Source of the DNA: PALSA-270 sp963770915
Lineage (GTDB): Bacteria > Acidobacteriota > Terriglobia > Terriglobales > Acidobacteriaceae
Assembly: GCA_963770915.1 (NCBI GenBank)
Contig: CAVYRG010000001.1
Span: 2,604,001 to 2,668,000 of the forward strand
Direction: 5' to 3'
DNA length: 64,000 bases
The notes under the pieces were generated by a model. The model had not been told where the DNA came from. It saw only the letters and a list, made by a program, of their open reading frames with translations, and ran no database searches. This document shows, piece by piece, positions 1-9,330 of this stretch. The position numbers and the translations under genes were made by a program. How positions within the stretch are numbered: position 1 is the stretch's first letter; each line of letters begins with the position of its first letter.

Positions 1-20
1 AACCAATCGGATGCAATGAG

Positions 21-1379
21 TTGATGGGTTGGCTGATCGGCGGCGTCGCCAGCCCACAGCTCGATGAACTAGTTGCACAACGGGGCGTCGTTTTCAGCGT
101 GAATAACGACGCCGGCCAGGCGCTCCTCGCCGCGGGGGCCTCGCCAAGTCTGCTGGCGGACCTGCGGAATCAGGCCAGCAGCAATGCCACAGCCGACTGC
201 GCGGCTCCGTTGCTTGAGGCTGCGCAAGAAACTCACCTCCATCACTACCAGCAGGCAGAGCGCATTGTGCGGCGTCTCGTCACCCTTGACGCCCAGAATC
301 CGGCGCTTCACTTCGCCCTCGGCTTCCTTCGCCAGAAGCAGCAGGACTGGGATGAGGCGTTCGATCAATACCAGGAATCGGAGCAAGAAGCGCCCGGCAT
401 GGCCGAGGTCCACGCGCGAATGGCCTACGGCTTTTATCGCGCGGGCGACGAGGACAGCGCCGTTGCCGAGGCGCGCACCGCCCTCAGCATGGATCCGCAC
501 AACGCAGAAGCCTATCGTTATCTTGGGCTTGGGCTGTATGCCCGTGGTGAATATCCGCCTGCAATTCACGCGTTTAAGGAATCATTGAGCAGGAACTCCA
601 AAGCCGCCGATGTCCACTACGACTTGGGGATTGCTTTGCAAGCCGACGCCAGGCCTGGAGAGGCCGTGCAGGAATATCGCACCGCCATTCAGATAGATAC
701 ACACCTCTGGCAAGCCCACAACAACCTCGGGATCGTGTTTCATGAGCTGGGGAAGTTCGACGAGGCGATCACCGAATTTCAGCAGGCCAAACGCTTGGCT
801 CCCGATGAGCCAACCGTGCGGAACAATCTTGGAAACGCCTACTGCGACAAAGGCAACTATGACGCGGCCATCCGCGAGTTTCGCGAGCTTTACCGCCGGA
901 ACCCCGGCTGGCAAATAGGCCATGACCGCCTTGCCAAAGCCCTGATGGCGAAGCGTGACTATCAAGCCGCCGTTCCCGAGCTCAAGTTAGCCATTCTTCA
1001 GGATCCGAATGAAGCCGTTGAGCACCGCGTGCTAGGCCAAGCCCTCCTGCTCCTCAACCAGCAAGAACAGGCTCTTCCCGAGCTGCGCCGGGCGGTCGCT
1101 CTTGATCCGGACTCTCCTTTGGCCCATCACTATTTGGGGACGGCCTTGCTGGAGCTTCAGCAATTGGATGAAGCGGCACACGAATTTCGCGAAGCGCTCC
1201 GCCTGGCCCCGACCGCTGACAACCACTACGACCTTGCTGCCTGTTTGATGACTATAGGCCACTACGATCAGGCTTTGGCCGAACTTGAAATCGCCTCGGA
1301 AATGGCACCGTGGCAGGAGCTTTACCGCGCCCGAAAAGAAGAACTGATGCAGCTCCTGCGTACCCAAGCCGCGCGTTGA
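21..1379 (+). CDS. TPR-repeat protein, probably 5'-truncated by the window edge
   Basis: The frame is open from the first base of the window, so the TTG at 21 is unlikely to be the true start and the gene probably begins upstream. The visible protein is 452 aa. Residues 1-50 (GVASPQLDELVAQRGVVF...) resemble a short N-terminal module that I associate with acidobacterial TPR and regulator proteins. From about residue 65 to the end there are some ten 34-residue tetratricopeptide repeats with the usual helix-pair pattern (for example AHNNLGIVFHELGKFDEAI and AHHYLGTALLELQQLDEAA). No enzyme domain or membrane segment is visible. TPR arrays normally act as protein-protein scaffolds; the partner cannot be told from this sequence. 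A perfect hairpin follows 24 bp after the stop. Confidence 0.85.
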   Translation: MMGWLIGGVASPQLDELVAQRGVVFSVNNDAGQALLAAGASPSLLADLRNQASSNATADCAAPLLEAAQETHLHHYQQAERIVRRLVTLDAQNPALHFALGFLRQKQQDWDEAFDQYQESEQEAPGMAEVHARMAYGFYRAGDEDSAVAEARTALSMDPHNAEAYRYLGLGLYARGEYPPAIHAFKESLSRNSKAADVHYDLGIALQADARPGEAVQEYRTAIQIDTHLWQAHNNLGIVFHELGKFDEAITEFQQAKRLAPDEPTVRNNLGNAYCDKGNYDAAIREFRELYRRNPGWQIGHDRLAKALMAKRDYQAAVPELKLAILQDPNEAVEHRVLGQALLLLNQQEQALPELRRAVALDPDSPLAHHYLGTALLELQQLDEAAHEFREALRLAPTADNHYDLAACLMTIGHYDQALAELEIASEMAPWQELYRARKEELMQLLRTQAAR

Positions 1380-1403
1380 AGAACTGCAGTGCACGTTAGG
1401 GCA

Positions 1404-1420
1404 GGTTCACACAGTGAACC
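1404..1420. promoter_or_regulatory. Perfect 7-3-7 inverted repeat between TPR gene and zinc-ribbon gene
   Basis: GGTTCACACAGTGAACC is a perfect palindromic arm pair with a 3-nt centre. It lies 24 bp after the TPR stop and 94 bp before the ATG at 1515. No T-run follows, so it is either a weak terminator hairpin or an operator for the downstream gene. The sequence alone cannot separate the two. Confidence 0.4.
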
Positions 1421-1514
1421 GTCGTGACATGAGTAAACCGGCGGCTCGCCCTAGAATCATTTGAAGTTCGGCCCGCGAGAGATCGCTTGTTCCGATGCAA
1501 AGGGAGCAGTATTC

Positions 1515-2177
1515 ATGAACCCAACAAAATCAGCGCCGGTTGGCGGTGGGACCCACATCAACCCACCCGTCCTTCCATCCACCGGCCACGAACCACATAG
1601 CGTAAACGAGTCGTCGATTGCTCCAAATGCCGGCCCCCGGCGCTTCGGCTACGGTTTGCCTTGCGCGAAGTGCAGAACTTACTATCCCGCCGATCTGCCC
1701 GCTTGCCCGGTCTGCCAAAGCGCAGAGCGCGTCTCACCCGTCGTCGCACTAAAAGACGCTCCGCCCTCCGAAACGCCGGAATCAACCGATGGATTGATCC
1801 TGGGAGAAGCCGCCCTGGAAGAAGAGCGCGAGCGCTTCCTGCGCGAATTTCAGTCGCAGCTCTACGCTGAATCGATCCGAGTACCCGCGGCCTCGGCTTT
1901 CCGTTGTTCCCGGCCCGAGGACCACATCGGCGCGTTCGAACCCGCTGAAGTGTGCCAGGACTGCTATATCAGCCTTCGTCAACGGGCCGACCTAGCGGAA
2001 GCTGCCCTGCACATCGATCTCAACGACGCCACGCAAATCATTTACGACGCTGTGTGGGCCGATCCAGGGAACCCAGGCAAGACCTATCAGAATGCCGCCC
2101 AAGCTCTGATCGCAGAAATTCGGCGCCGAGCCGGCATTTCAGCGGTCATGGGGACGTTCAAAACGCTGGCGGACTGA
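1515..2177 (+). CDS. Zinc-ribbon protein of unknown function
   Basis: The ATG at 1515 has an AGGGAG ribosome binding site 8 nt upstream and is preferred to the in-frame TTG at 1461. The product is about 220 aa. Residues 1-50 are proline- and glycine-rich and look disordered. At about 55-75 there is a compact paired-cysteine ribbon, CAKCRTYYPADLPACPVC. A second, looser set of Cys and His residues (CSRPEDHIG...CQDC) sits near residues 135-160. The C-terminal third looks helical. No catalytic motif is recognised; a DNA-, RNA- or protein-binding role is inference. The ribbon is closely echoed by the tiny ORF at 9331-9540 inside the genomic island (GLPCADCGAYYDACLAACPVC), which suggests a small lineage-specific family. 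Confidence 0.7.
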   Translation: MNPTKSAPVGGGTHINPPVLPSTGHEPHSVNESSIAPNAGPRRFGYGLPCAKCRTYYPADLPACPVCQSAERVSPVVALKDAPPSETPESTDGLILGEAALEEERERFLREFQSQLYAESIRVPAASAFRCSRPEDHIGAFEPAEVCQDCYISLRQRADLAEAALHIDLNDATQIIYDAVWADPGNPGKTYQNAAQALIAEIRRRAGISAVMGTFKTLAD

Positions 2178-2181
2178 AGCC

Positions 2182-2691
2182 TTATTCCGGTTTTAAGCTA
2201 ACGTATTTCTTGCCGGCATACAGGCGATATCCATCCCCTTCGGCTGTCATTTTCAAGGGCACGGCGTGAACAATTTTGTCGTCCATGTGGTCGGACACGC
2301 TGAGCAGTACGTTCGACCCCACGTCCAATACAGAGAATTGGCCATCTTTTGCGAAACCAATTCCGTACTCGCCGGGCGCAAGCTCGGTTCCTTCAATGTT
2401 GAGTTTCACTTCGGTGATCAGCAATCCCTGGTACTTCGATGCGACATCACTGGAATAACCAGACGTATCGACCAGGGCCGCCAGAACCAGCTTGCCGTCC
2501 GCAATTCTGAAACCTCCCGAATTCCGGAGTTGCACGGTCGCGGTTTGCCCGGAGAAGAAATACGTGGCGGGAACCACTCGCTTGAGTTCCTGAGCATTCA
2601 ACAGCCCTGGCTTGGAATTCTGCGCGGCAAGGGGGAGACACACGAACACGCACAATGCAAGAGCAAAACCGGTAGAAAGACGTCGTTTCAT
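2182..2691 (-). CDS. Exported protein of unknown function
   Basis: This 169-aa protein starts at an ATG and has a clear Sec signal peptide (MKRRLSTGFALALCVFVCLP, cleavage expected after LAAQ). The mature part is about 145 aa and predicted mostly beta. It contains no cysteine, metal site or catalytic motif that I recognise, and ends in GYRLYAGKKYVSLKPE. It faces the zinc-ribbon gene convergently with only 4 bp between the stops. The envelope location is well supported; the function is unknown. Confidence 0.7.
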   Translation of the reverse strand: MKRRLSTGFALALCVFVCLPLAAQNSKPGLLNAQELKRVVPATYFFSGQTATVQLRNSGGFRIADGKLVLAALVDTSGYSSDVASKYQGLLITEVKLNIEGTELAPGEYGIGFAKDGQFSVLDVGSNVLLSVSDHMDDKIVHAVPLKMTAEGDGYRLYAGKKYVSLKPE

Positions 2692-2791
2692 AGTTCATTC
2701 GCCTCCAGCGAACTGAGCCAAGAATCAACCTAACTTTACGCTCGGCGGGGTTCGTCGGCAACCGACGCGTCGCCGCGGTCACCTGCGCGGT

Positions 2792-3457
2792 TCAGACTCT
2801 GTTTGCAAAACGCAGCGTTGCGAACGCGGCGGGAACATGAAAATTCGGCTCTGGGGTTTTTGTGGCCTGCCATGACAGATAGGTGCGCGGCTCCTCCCTG
2901 CCTTCCACGCGAAAGAAGTTCGCCCGCCAAACCTTCTGCGGATCAAAGTTGAGCGTAAGCGCGCGCATAGGGATGGCCATTTCGGCGCTCCACACGCGCT
3001 CCTTTTCCTGACGTGCAACCGACCGCCGAAGTCCGCTGCGCAAGTCTGCTCGACCCCCAGGAAAAATGTCGAGATCAACCCACATTCCGTTGGGGCTGAT
3101 TTCGAATTCGCGATAATAATGTGCCCGCGATGGGTCCGGCTGGAGAAACGCTTCCGCAACATCGCGGTCCCACAAGTGGTCGCGGCGGCCGTCAGCATCG
3201 GCGTCGTCAAACACGAACAGCTCCTTGTAGCGGCACTCGAAGCGCAAATAAAGCATCTGCGCCGACCACAGCACGCGGACGCGAGTTTCCCGGCCGGGGT
3301 CAGGATTTTTTCCCTGCCAATCGCTGCAGAATACAATGGGTTTGGCCTGTTGCCATTCCGCCGCCGGATTGGCCGCGTCTAGGCCAATCTCACGCGGGAT
3401 GAATGCCGCAATGATCTCGGAGGAGTGCGGAATAGGCTTGTCGATTGAATGCGTCAT
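2792..3457 (-). CDS. Carbohydrate-binding module family 9-like protein
   Basis: The protein is 221 aa from the ATG at 3457 (an in-frame TTG at 3529 would add 24 residues). It matches the CBM9-like domain pattern of beta-sandwich proteins with an aromatic-rich binding face: an early W near the substrate-accessible loop, MLYLRFECRYKELFVF in the core, a central DVAEAFLQPDP strand, YYREFEISPNGMWVDLDI, and a C-terminal YLSWQATKTPEPNFHVPAAF. No signal peptide is seen, and the module is not attached to an enzyme. Family members bind sugars or occur as isolated domains in polysaccharide-using bacteria, in keeping with the xylan genes further along this window. The exact ligand is not predictable. Confidence 0.75.
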   Translation of the reverse strand: MTHSIDKPIPHSSEIIAAFIPREIGLDAANPAAEWQQAKPIVFCSDWQGKNPDPGRETRVRVLWSAQMLYLRFECRYKELFVFDDADADGRRDHLWDRDVAEAFLQPDPSRAHYYREFEISPNGMWVDLDIFPGGRADLRSGLRRSVARQEKERVWSAEMAIPMRALTLNFDPQKVWRANFFRVEGREEPRTYLSWQATKTPEPNFHVPAAFATLRFANRV

Positions 3458-3573
3458 TTCCTGCGTAACAACATGGTAGCCGACGAACGTCCTTAATCGC
3501 TTGGTGGACTTAATATCGTTTGGCCGCAATTTTCGGATAGCTCACGTCAGGTCATCGCCTTAAACTTCGACCC

Positions 3574-4674
3574 ATGATGACCAACGCGATAATCAACCGA
3601 ACAAAAGCGCCGCTGATGCCGAACCTCTTCGTAAACGATCGCTGGCAAGCTGTGCTCGACCGCGACCCCGCTCAGGACGGGAAGTTCGTCTTCGCCGTCT
3701 CTTCAACCGGCGTTTACTGCCGACCCTCCTGCCCGGCGAAGCGCCCGCGGCGCCCGAATGTGCAGTTCTTCACTCGTCCGGAAGAGGCCGAAAAAGCTGG
3801 CTATCGTGCCTGCTTGCGCTGCCGCCCGCGCGCGATCACGGCTCATGCACCGACTGCAATGGCCAAAACCATTTGTCGCTACATCGAGCAGCATCTCGAC
3901 GAGCCCATTTCACTCGCAAGCCTGGGGCGAGTGTTTCATCAAAGCCCGTTCCATCTGCAGCGGACCTTCAAAGCCGTTCTCGGCGTCAGCCCCCGCGCTT
4001 ACGCCGATTCCTGCCGGGTGAACCGGCTCAAGCGCAATTTGCAAGCGGGCCACTCCGTAACCCGCGCCATGCACGACGCCGGCTACGGCTCAAGCAGCCG
4101 CCTTTATGAGCGGACCGCATCTCAACTCGGCATGACGCCAGACAAATATCGCCGCGGAGCCATCGCCGCGGCTATTCGCTTTACCTGCACCGATTCCCCT
4201 CTTGGACGCATGCTCATTGCTGCCACCGATAAGGGCATCTGTGCCGTCCAGTTCGCCGAGTCTGACGAAGAGCTGGAGCAAGGGCTCAAGCATGAATTCC
4301 CGTTTGCAGTGCGCCGCCGTGATGACGATGCCCTTCGCCCTTGGCATCGCGACCTGGTGCGCCAAATGCGTGGCCGAAAATTGAACGCTGCGCTTCCGCT
4401 GGATATTCAGGCCACAGCCTTCCAGCGCCAGGTTTGGAATTATCTGCAAACTATCCCCTTCGGAGCGACCCGCTCCTACAGCAAGGTCGCCCAGGCTATC
4501 GGACGGCCTAAAGCAATTCGAGCCGTGGCTCGCGCCTGCGCCACCAATCCTATAGCCGTCGCCATACCCTGCCACCGGGTGGTTCGCGAAAACGGAGAGT
4601 TGGCAGGCTACCGCTGGGGGATGGAACGAAAAAGGGCGCTCCTTGATCTTGAGCACCGAAACTCAAGGGTCTAG
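3574..4674 (+). CDS. ada: Ada: methylphosphotriester and O6-methylguanine DNA methyltransferase / AraC regulator
   Basis: The 366-aa protein has the full Ada layout. Residues about 25-90 form the N-terminal zinc domain, with the methyl-acceptor Cys49 in GVYCRPSC and the other zinc cysteines in CLRCRPR. Residues about 95-190 form an AraC-type helix-turn-helix (ISLASLGRVFHQSPFHLQR...). Residues about 195-360 form the O6-methylguanine methyltransferase, with acceptor Cys333 in the diagnostic PCHRV motif followed by GYRWGMERKRALLDLE. Known Ada proteins take methyl groups onto themselves irreversibly; methylation of the N-terminal Cys turns the protein into an activator of its own adaptive response. 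Two adjacent ATG codons (3574, 3577) and one at 3616 are possible starts. Confidence 0.95.
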   Translation: MMTNAIINRTKAPLMPNLFVNDRWQAVLDRDPAQDGKFVFAVSSTGVYCRPSCPAKRPRRPNVQFFTRPEEAEKAGYRACLRCRPRAITAHAPTAMAKTICRYIEQHLDEPISLASLGRVFHQSPFHLQRTFKAVLGVSPRAYADSCRVNRLKRNLQAGHSVTRAMHDAGYGSSSRLYERTASQLGMTPDKYRRGAIAAAIRFTCTDSPLGRMLIAATDKGICAVQFAESDEELEQGLKHEFPFAVRRRDDDALRPWHRDLVRQMRGRKLNAALPLDIQATAFQRQVWNYLQTIPFGATRSYSKVAQAIGRPKAIRAVARACATNPIAVAIPCHRVVRENGELAGYRWGMERKRALLDLEHRNSRV

Positions 4675-4754
4675 TCTTCGGCAATCCATTTTCGTGCTGC
4701 TTTTCATAGCAGGAAACAAGAAAGAAGACTGAAAACCCCCGAGAGCTTCAGGAT

Positions 4755-5438
4755 ATGAATCAGCGACACATCTTCATCGCTGGCGGCACCGGATACCTCG
4801 GGAGGCCTCTCATCGCCGACCTCATTCGCCGCGGACACACGGTTCGCGCCCTGGTTCGCGAAGGATCGCAGAGCAAGCTCCCTTCCGGCTGCCGGGCGGT
4901 TCTTGGCAATGCCCTTGACGGCGAATCCTACGCCGGGCACATCGCACCTGCAGACACGTTCGTTCAGCTGGTTGGAGTTCCCCACCCCTGCCCCGCGAAA
5001 GCAGCTCAGTTCCGCAGCATCGACTTCGCCTCAGCAAGCGGCGCCATTCGGGCAGCCGCCAAGGCCGAGATCAAGCATTTCGTTTACCTGAGCGTGGCCC
5101 AGCCTGCGCCCATGATGAAAGCCTACGTTCAGGCGCGCTCCGAATGCGAAGCGCTGCTCCGCGAGAGCGGCCTCAATGCCACTGTGCTGCGGCCTTGGTA
5201 CGTGCTTGGCCCTGGCCACCGCTGGCCCTACACGCTGCTGCCGATGTACTGGATCATGGAGCGAATCCCGGCTACTCGCGAGGGCGCACTCCGCCTCGGC
5301 TTGGTTACTCTCGAACAGATGAAACTCGCGCTTCTCTACGCCGTCGAAAATCCCTGCCAGGGTATCTGCGTGATCGATGTCCCGCACATCCGAGCCTGCG
5401 CTGCACAGACCTCGCCGAGCATCGGAAACGCCCGCTGA
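4755..5438 (+). CDS. NAD(P)-binding Rossmann protein, NmrA/atypical SDR type
   Basis: The 227-aa protein starts at ATG 4755 behind an AGGA site. It opens with the nucleotide-binding motif IFIAGGTGYLGRPL (GGxGxxG) and an NmrA-like RGHTVRALVREGS turn. It continues with the KHFVYLS strand and the VLRPWYVLGPGH segment typical of atypical short-chain dehydrogenases that lack a classical Tyr-Lys pair. The C-terminal 20 residues (CAAQTSPSIGNAR) are unlike the family and the protein is slightly short, so a small C-terminal change is possible. The substrate is unknown. The gene lies 80 bp after ada in the same direction, but co-transcription is not certain. Confidence 0.8.
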   Translation: MNQRHIFIAGGTGYLGRPLIADLIRRGHTVRALVREGSQSKLPSGCRAVLGNALDGESYAGHIAPADTFVQLVGVPHPCPAKAAQFRSIDFASASGAIRAAAKAEIKHFVYLSVAQPAPMMKAYVQARSECEALLRESGLNATVLRPWYVLGPGHRWPYTLLPMYWIMERIPATREGALRLGLVTLEQMKLALLYAVENPCQGICVIDVPHIRACAAQTSPSIGNAR

Positions 5439-5562
5439 TCGGGGCTTTTCTCGCTTCACCGTACCAAAGTAATTGCCGGAATTACGAAAGCGCATGCCCG
5501 TGGGACATCTGTTCGCGCCCTAACGCAGGTGAGATGTTGGACCTCTGGGAAGGTCGCAAACC

Positions 5563-5955
5563 ATGGAGCGAGAAGACTATCTGGACTTCATTTACGCGCG
5601 AGTGCAGCGGGTGACCGACGACTTGCGCGCCATTCAACGCGAGCTGAATTGCGCCGCCATGGAAGCGCCCAACGATCCTGAGCTGATGGAGGCCTTGAGC
5701 GAGTTGCCCGAGATGGAATCGTTGCAGCAACTCAAGTCGGCCGTGGACCAGATGCGCCACTTTTTGTGGTTCTATATTCAGGTAATGACCAACGAAACCG
5801 AAAGCGGCGAAAGGATGCGCGAGAGCATCCGCCAGCAAGCCTCCGAAGAAGTGATCATCAGCCCCGAAGCCGCCTTTCTCAAAAAGTACCGCGCCACCGG
5901 CGACGCGGCCATTCTGCGCTATCTTTCCGACGGCAAAAACCGCAAGCCAAACTAG
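5563..5955 (+). CDS. Conserved hypothetical protein, helical
   Basis: A 130-aa acidic, largely alpha-helical protein (MEREDYLDFIYARVQRVTDD...) with no cysteine, transmembrane segment or catalytic motif. The centre (LQQLKSAVDQMRHFLWFYIQ) forms an amphipathic helix. The C-terminus carries a basic tail (SDGKNRKPN). I recognise it only as a hypothetical type seen in acidobacterial genomes. It lies just upstream of the tRNA-Pro gene, outside the island. Confidence 0.65.
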   Translation: MEREDYLDFIYARVQRVTDDLRAIQRELNCAAMEAPNDPELMEALSELPEMESLQQLKSAVDQMRHFLWFYIQVMTNETESGERMRESIRQQASEEVIISPEAAFLKKYRATGDAAILRYLSDGKNRKPN

Positions 5956-6279
5956 AGCCCCTGGCGTCCACCTTTCGCTAGGAAAATTTCTCGACAGCGC
6001 AGGGCTTCTGCGATGGCCAGGAAAGCGTCTAGGTTTGGCGCTTCAGGCAAGTCTCCATTTCTCATCGTTTGTGATTTTTCAGGCGCCAAATTTTTTGGCC
6101 TGTCTGTGGCTTTTTCCGTAGAATCTGGCTCTGGCTACGAGTTCACACTCGAGCCGTTGCCGCGAGCCCAAAGCCGAGCGAATCGTCTCAGAGTGCTATA
6201 ATCGCCACGGAATGAACGCGACAGGCCTCCAGTCCCTCGGCTTGCGCGGGTTCTTTCTTCAATTGTTGCCCGCCTCAGT
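5956..6279. other. Intergenic region upstream of tRNA-Pro
   Basis: No credible gene is seen in these 324 bp. A TATAAT hexamer at 6197-6202 (in GTGCTATAATCGCC) is a candidate -10 element for the tRNA, but there is no good -35 at the right spacing and it is 78 bp from the mature tRNA start. Confidence 0.4.
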
Positions 6280-6359
<80 letters not shown>

Positions 6360-7277
6360 TTTTCAAAGACTTAAACCGCGTTTCTGGTTTTTCCGTCACA
6401 CCACTGTAGACGATTTTGTAGACGGTGCGGTTTTCCTGTTTTTCCAATTGATGTTCAAGTCGAACGACTCGCGGAGACTTGAGCGTGTGTGCAGGAAGGA
6501 CTACAACCAGAATGCCTGCTCGGAAATCTTCATGTAAATCGCCCTTGATCAAATCTGAATTCCAAAATGTTTTCCCATTTGCGGAGACTTTCGGTGACCG
6601 ATGGGGTAATCAGCAGATCGACAGTCGATGGAACGAGTTTCGAGAGTTCCACTCGTTTCCGGACACCTTTCGCATCCGGATTGTAGTTTCGAGGGAAAAG
6701 ACCGTGAGCCTCCGCAGCGTTGCCCTTGCGCGGTCACCACTGAACGGGCGAAGGCCAATGGCTTGGTGGTCCCACTGGCCGGTTACAAGGTATACGTGAT
6801 TTTGCGCTTCACCAGCGGGGTTCAGCCCACAGGCATGGAACACGCTCAGGACATTCTTGACTCTTTACTTCCGGGAAGCCGGGGCGGAGCTTGTTTCGTA
6901 TTCCGCCGAGTGCGGTGTTGAAAGGGAGTGACGAAGGCGGCATGAATGTAGACGATGTAGACTCAAAGTGCGACCTGGGCAGAAAACAATCTCGCATTCT
7001 TGCCGCCCGGAGCATGGCAGCCGATAGCTGACCAGACAGCCTCGCGATTGATAGAACAATCTAGGGGCGTCAATACGGTAGGTGACTGATGTCGAAGTAA
7101 ATCCGGCGTAGCACGCCATCTTCAAATCTAACATTCAAACATTCGCAACATCTTGCCCGTTTCGTCCCGCTTAACAACTTCGCACAACTTTCCTCGGACA
7201 GCAGTGGCATCAGTTCAGCCACAGCAATTCCTCAAATGGCCGAATCAGGAAAATCTACTTGACACAAGTTGCCTTGC

Positions 7278-7319
7278 AGGGGGAAGATCTGTCTTCGGCC
7301 GCGTTCGGACCTTCCCCCT
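7278..7319. terminator. Strong 9-bp hairpin, possible terminator
   Basis: AGGGGGAAG (7278-7286) pairs perfectly with CTTCCCCCT (7311-7319) across a 24-nt loop. A T-rich stretch (GTTTTCTAGATTTTT) follows some 8 bp later. It could terminate a transcript from the now gene-less left end of the island. Confidence 0.4.
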
Positions 7320-7440
7320 AACTCACGTTTTCTAGATTTTTCGGCAGCTCGGTCTCATAACGCAAACTGATTTCTCTCGAACCCAGGCCAGACTGATAGC
7401 GTTAAGCCCCGAAAGGATCGGCTAGAGTCAATTCAATGAC

Positions 7441-7470
7441 TTGACGTAGTACGGCGCTAGCGGTGGTAAT
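7441..7470 (+). promoter_or_regulatory. Candidate sigma70 promoter for the VWA gene
   Basis: TTGACG at 7441-7446 and GGTAAT at 7465-7470 are separated by 18 bp. Transcription would begin near 7477, which makes the TTG at 7483 nearly leaderless and favours the GTG at 7501 or the ATG at 7561 as start. Confidence 0.35.
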
Positions 7471-7482
7471 TGGCATACCTCA

Positions 7483-8292
7483 TTGAACATTTGGTCGGTC
7501 GTGGTCAGATTCAACAACTTGCTCAGCCACACGGCCCGCAGCGCCCTTTCCAAGCTTCTTATGGTTGCACTGGGCGCATTGCTCTTCATGCCGCATCGGG
7601 CGCTTGCGGGGGACGGGGTGAACCTCGTCGTGATGGTTGACTTCTCGAAGTCTGTGGCGGTCGCGGATCACGCGGGACAATCCGAATGCGAAAAGAACCT
7701 GCAGGCGGTCGCCACGATCCTTGCCGAGGTTCCCGCAGGATCGCACGTGAAGGTCCTCGGCATCACGGACAATAGTTTCGCACAACCCGACATTCTGCTC
7801 TCGGCCGACGTTGGGGAAGACCAGGGATATTTCAAGGAACGCCTCGCGAGCGCTCGCAGGCAACTCGTGTCAGCCTGGCAGAAGCGCATGCGCCAGGTTG
7901 AGTCGGGGTTCATGCGGACCGATATTCTCGGGGCGCTGCTTCTGGCGGGCCAGATGTTTGAGCAACTGCCGAAAGGTCGGAGAAACATCCTTGTCATATT
8001 TTCGGATATGCGCCAGAACACGAGCGAGCTGAACCTGGAAACAGCTAGGCCAATTTCCATCGCCTCAGCCCTCGCGAAGGCTAAGGGTGAGGATCTGATT
8101 GCGGACTTAAACGGCGTGGAGGTCTCGGCAGATGGCGTGGACAACGCGGGTATGTCCACAACCTACTGGGAGCAACTGCGAAGATTCTGGTTGGGATACT
8201 TTGCAAAAGCGGGCGCGCATCTTGAAAACTATTCGGTCTTGCGCGAGTCACCAAGCTCGAACGCCGACCAAATGGGGATTGTCAGACCATAG
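7483..8292 (+). CDS. Exported von Willebrand factor A (VWA) domain protein
   Basis: A 269-aa protein whose N-terminus contains an export signal (LSKLLMVALGALLFMPHRALA), followed directly by a VWA-like Rossmann domain. The metal-ion-dependent adhesion site is recognisable: D-F-S-K-S in VVMVDFSKSV at the first strand, a T-D pair in GFMRTDILGALLLA, and an acidic residue after ILVIFSDM. Regular VWA proteins bind ligands through a divalent cation at this site. The start is ambiguous (TTG 7483, GTG 7501 or ATG 7561) and no strong ribosome binding site helps. It is the only intact non-Rhs gene of clear fold in the island. Its role there, for example adhesion or effector sensing, is inference. Confidence 0.75.
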   Translation: MNIWSVVVRFNNLLSHTARSALSKLLMVALGALLFMPHRALAGDGVNLVVMVDFSKSVAVADHAGQSECEKNLQAVATILAEVPAGSHVKVLGITDNSFAQPDILLSADVGEDQGYFKERLASARRQLVSAWQKRMRQVESGFMRTDILGALLLAGQMFEQLPKGRRNILVIFSDMRQNTSELNLETARPISIASALAKAKGEDLIADLNGVEVSADGVDNAGMSTTYWEQLRRFWLGYFAKAGAHLENYSVLRESPSSNADQMGIVRP

Positions 8293-9069
8293 CTGTGCAT
8301 CCGGCTCGCTCGAAGGAACAACAATCCCGCCGTATCCTCCGTTTTTCAAGAATAACGAAATGATCTTGTTTTGCATAGGGTCGAGTATTCTACACTTTTG
8401 TGGTTTTGTTCAATTGAGAATAGTCACAGCACCTGGAACTCTCTCAAGGAGGGTCCCTTCGCCGTGCATGACAAGGCCATCTCGCGTCTGCACAGCTCGA
8501 AGCGCGGAAAAAGCACCCGCGACTCCGCATCACTCATTGCCGCTTGAAACGCATTTCGCGGACGCGCTTTGTTTCGATTCCCGGACAGACTAATTTCTTT
8601 CTGATGCCGCGATGGAAACGCCATTAGAAAGACTGCGTTTTAAAGAGCCGTCCTAAAAGACGCAGGCACGTTCGCGGTGATTGTCGGGACGGGCGCAGGA
8701 AGGTGCGACCTAACTTCTCCCAGTTGGCAGCTCGCTCACCAATGCGTCGTGTGGAGTACCCGGCAATGTTTAACTGGCATCGCGAAGCCTCCTGTCTCTT
8801 AAGCCTCGCTCTCTGAGCCCCGCTGTGTACTCCGGAAGGTCGACCTTTTGTTTGCATATATTCGAGCAATGAGCGCCGCGTGGGTCGGACTAGTCGTCTG
8901 ATCCGACCATCCGGCCAAAGGTTGACGGACGTCGCGACACTGGCCACGAAACGTCTTTGACCTCTCGCGTTGAACGGAAGTCTTGGTGCAACGTAAAGCA
9001 ATAGCTAAGCTTCGCCCTTGCGGAACTAAATTGCATCATCCCCGATGAAGGGCTTGCCCAACGGAATTT
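8293..9069. other. Gene-poor stretch in the island
   Basis: About 780 bp without a convincing reading frame on either strand. The ORFs are short, overlapping and lack recognisable motifs. I see no tRNA, repeat array or transposase remnant. Confidence 0.5.
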
Positions 9070-9273
9070 ATGTGGAGCGATGAACCTATGGAAGTCGGTG
9101 GTCACGCGAGCGCTCGTCTCGCTTTCGGAGATCATGTAGGAAAGTCCGACTTAATGGAACCGAGTGAACGCTCCGCAACTAGCCTCGTCGGACGCAATAG
9201 CCACTTTTCTTGCCCTGCGACAAACGGAGCTGGCAAGCTCGTCGAAGCAATCACTAGTCTGGGGAGACGCTAG
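9070..9273 (+). pseudogene. Possible decayed copy of the small zinc-ribbon ORF
   Basis: This 67-aa ORF begins after GGAATTTATG, the same start context as the ORF at 9331. It shares spaced residues with it: M-x-S-x-E near the start, a SA-x-L-x-x-GD-x-V core, and ERS...SLVG aligned with ERS...GLVG. The DNA GTGAACGCTCC...GCCTCGTCGGAC also recurs at both places. The cysteine ribbon itself is lost (only one Cys remains). The best reading is a degenerate tandem duplicate, with low certainty. Confidence 0.3.
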
Positions 9274-9330
9274 AAAAGAGCTCTGGGGAAAGAGAATCTT
9301 CCGACGCGAAGTTTGTAAACAGAGGAATTT

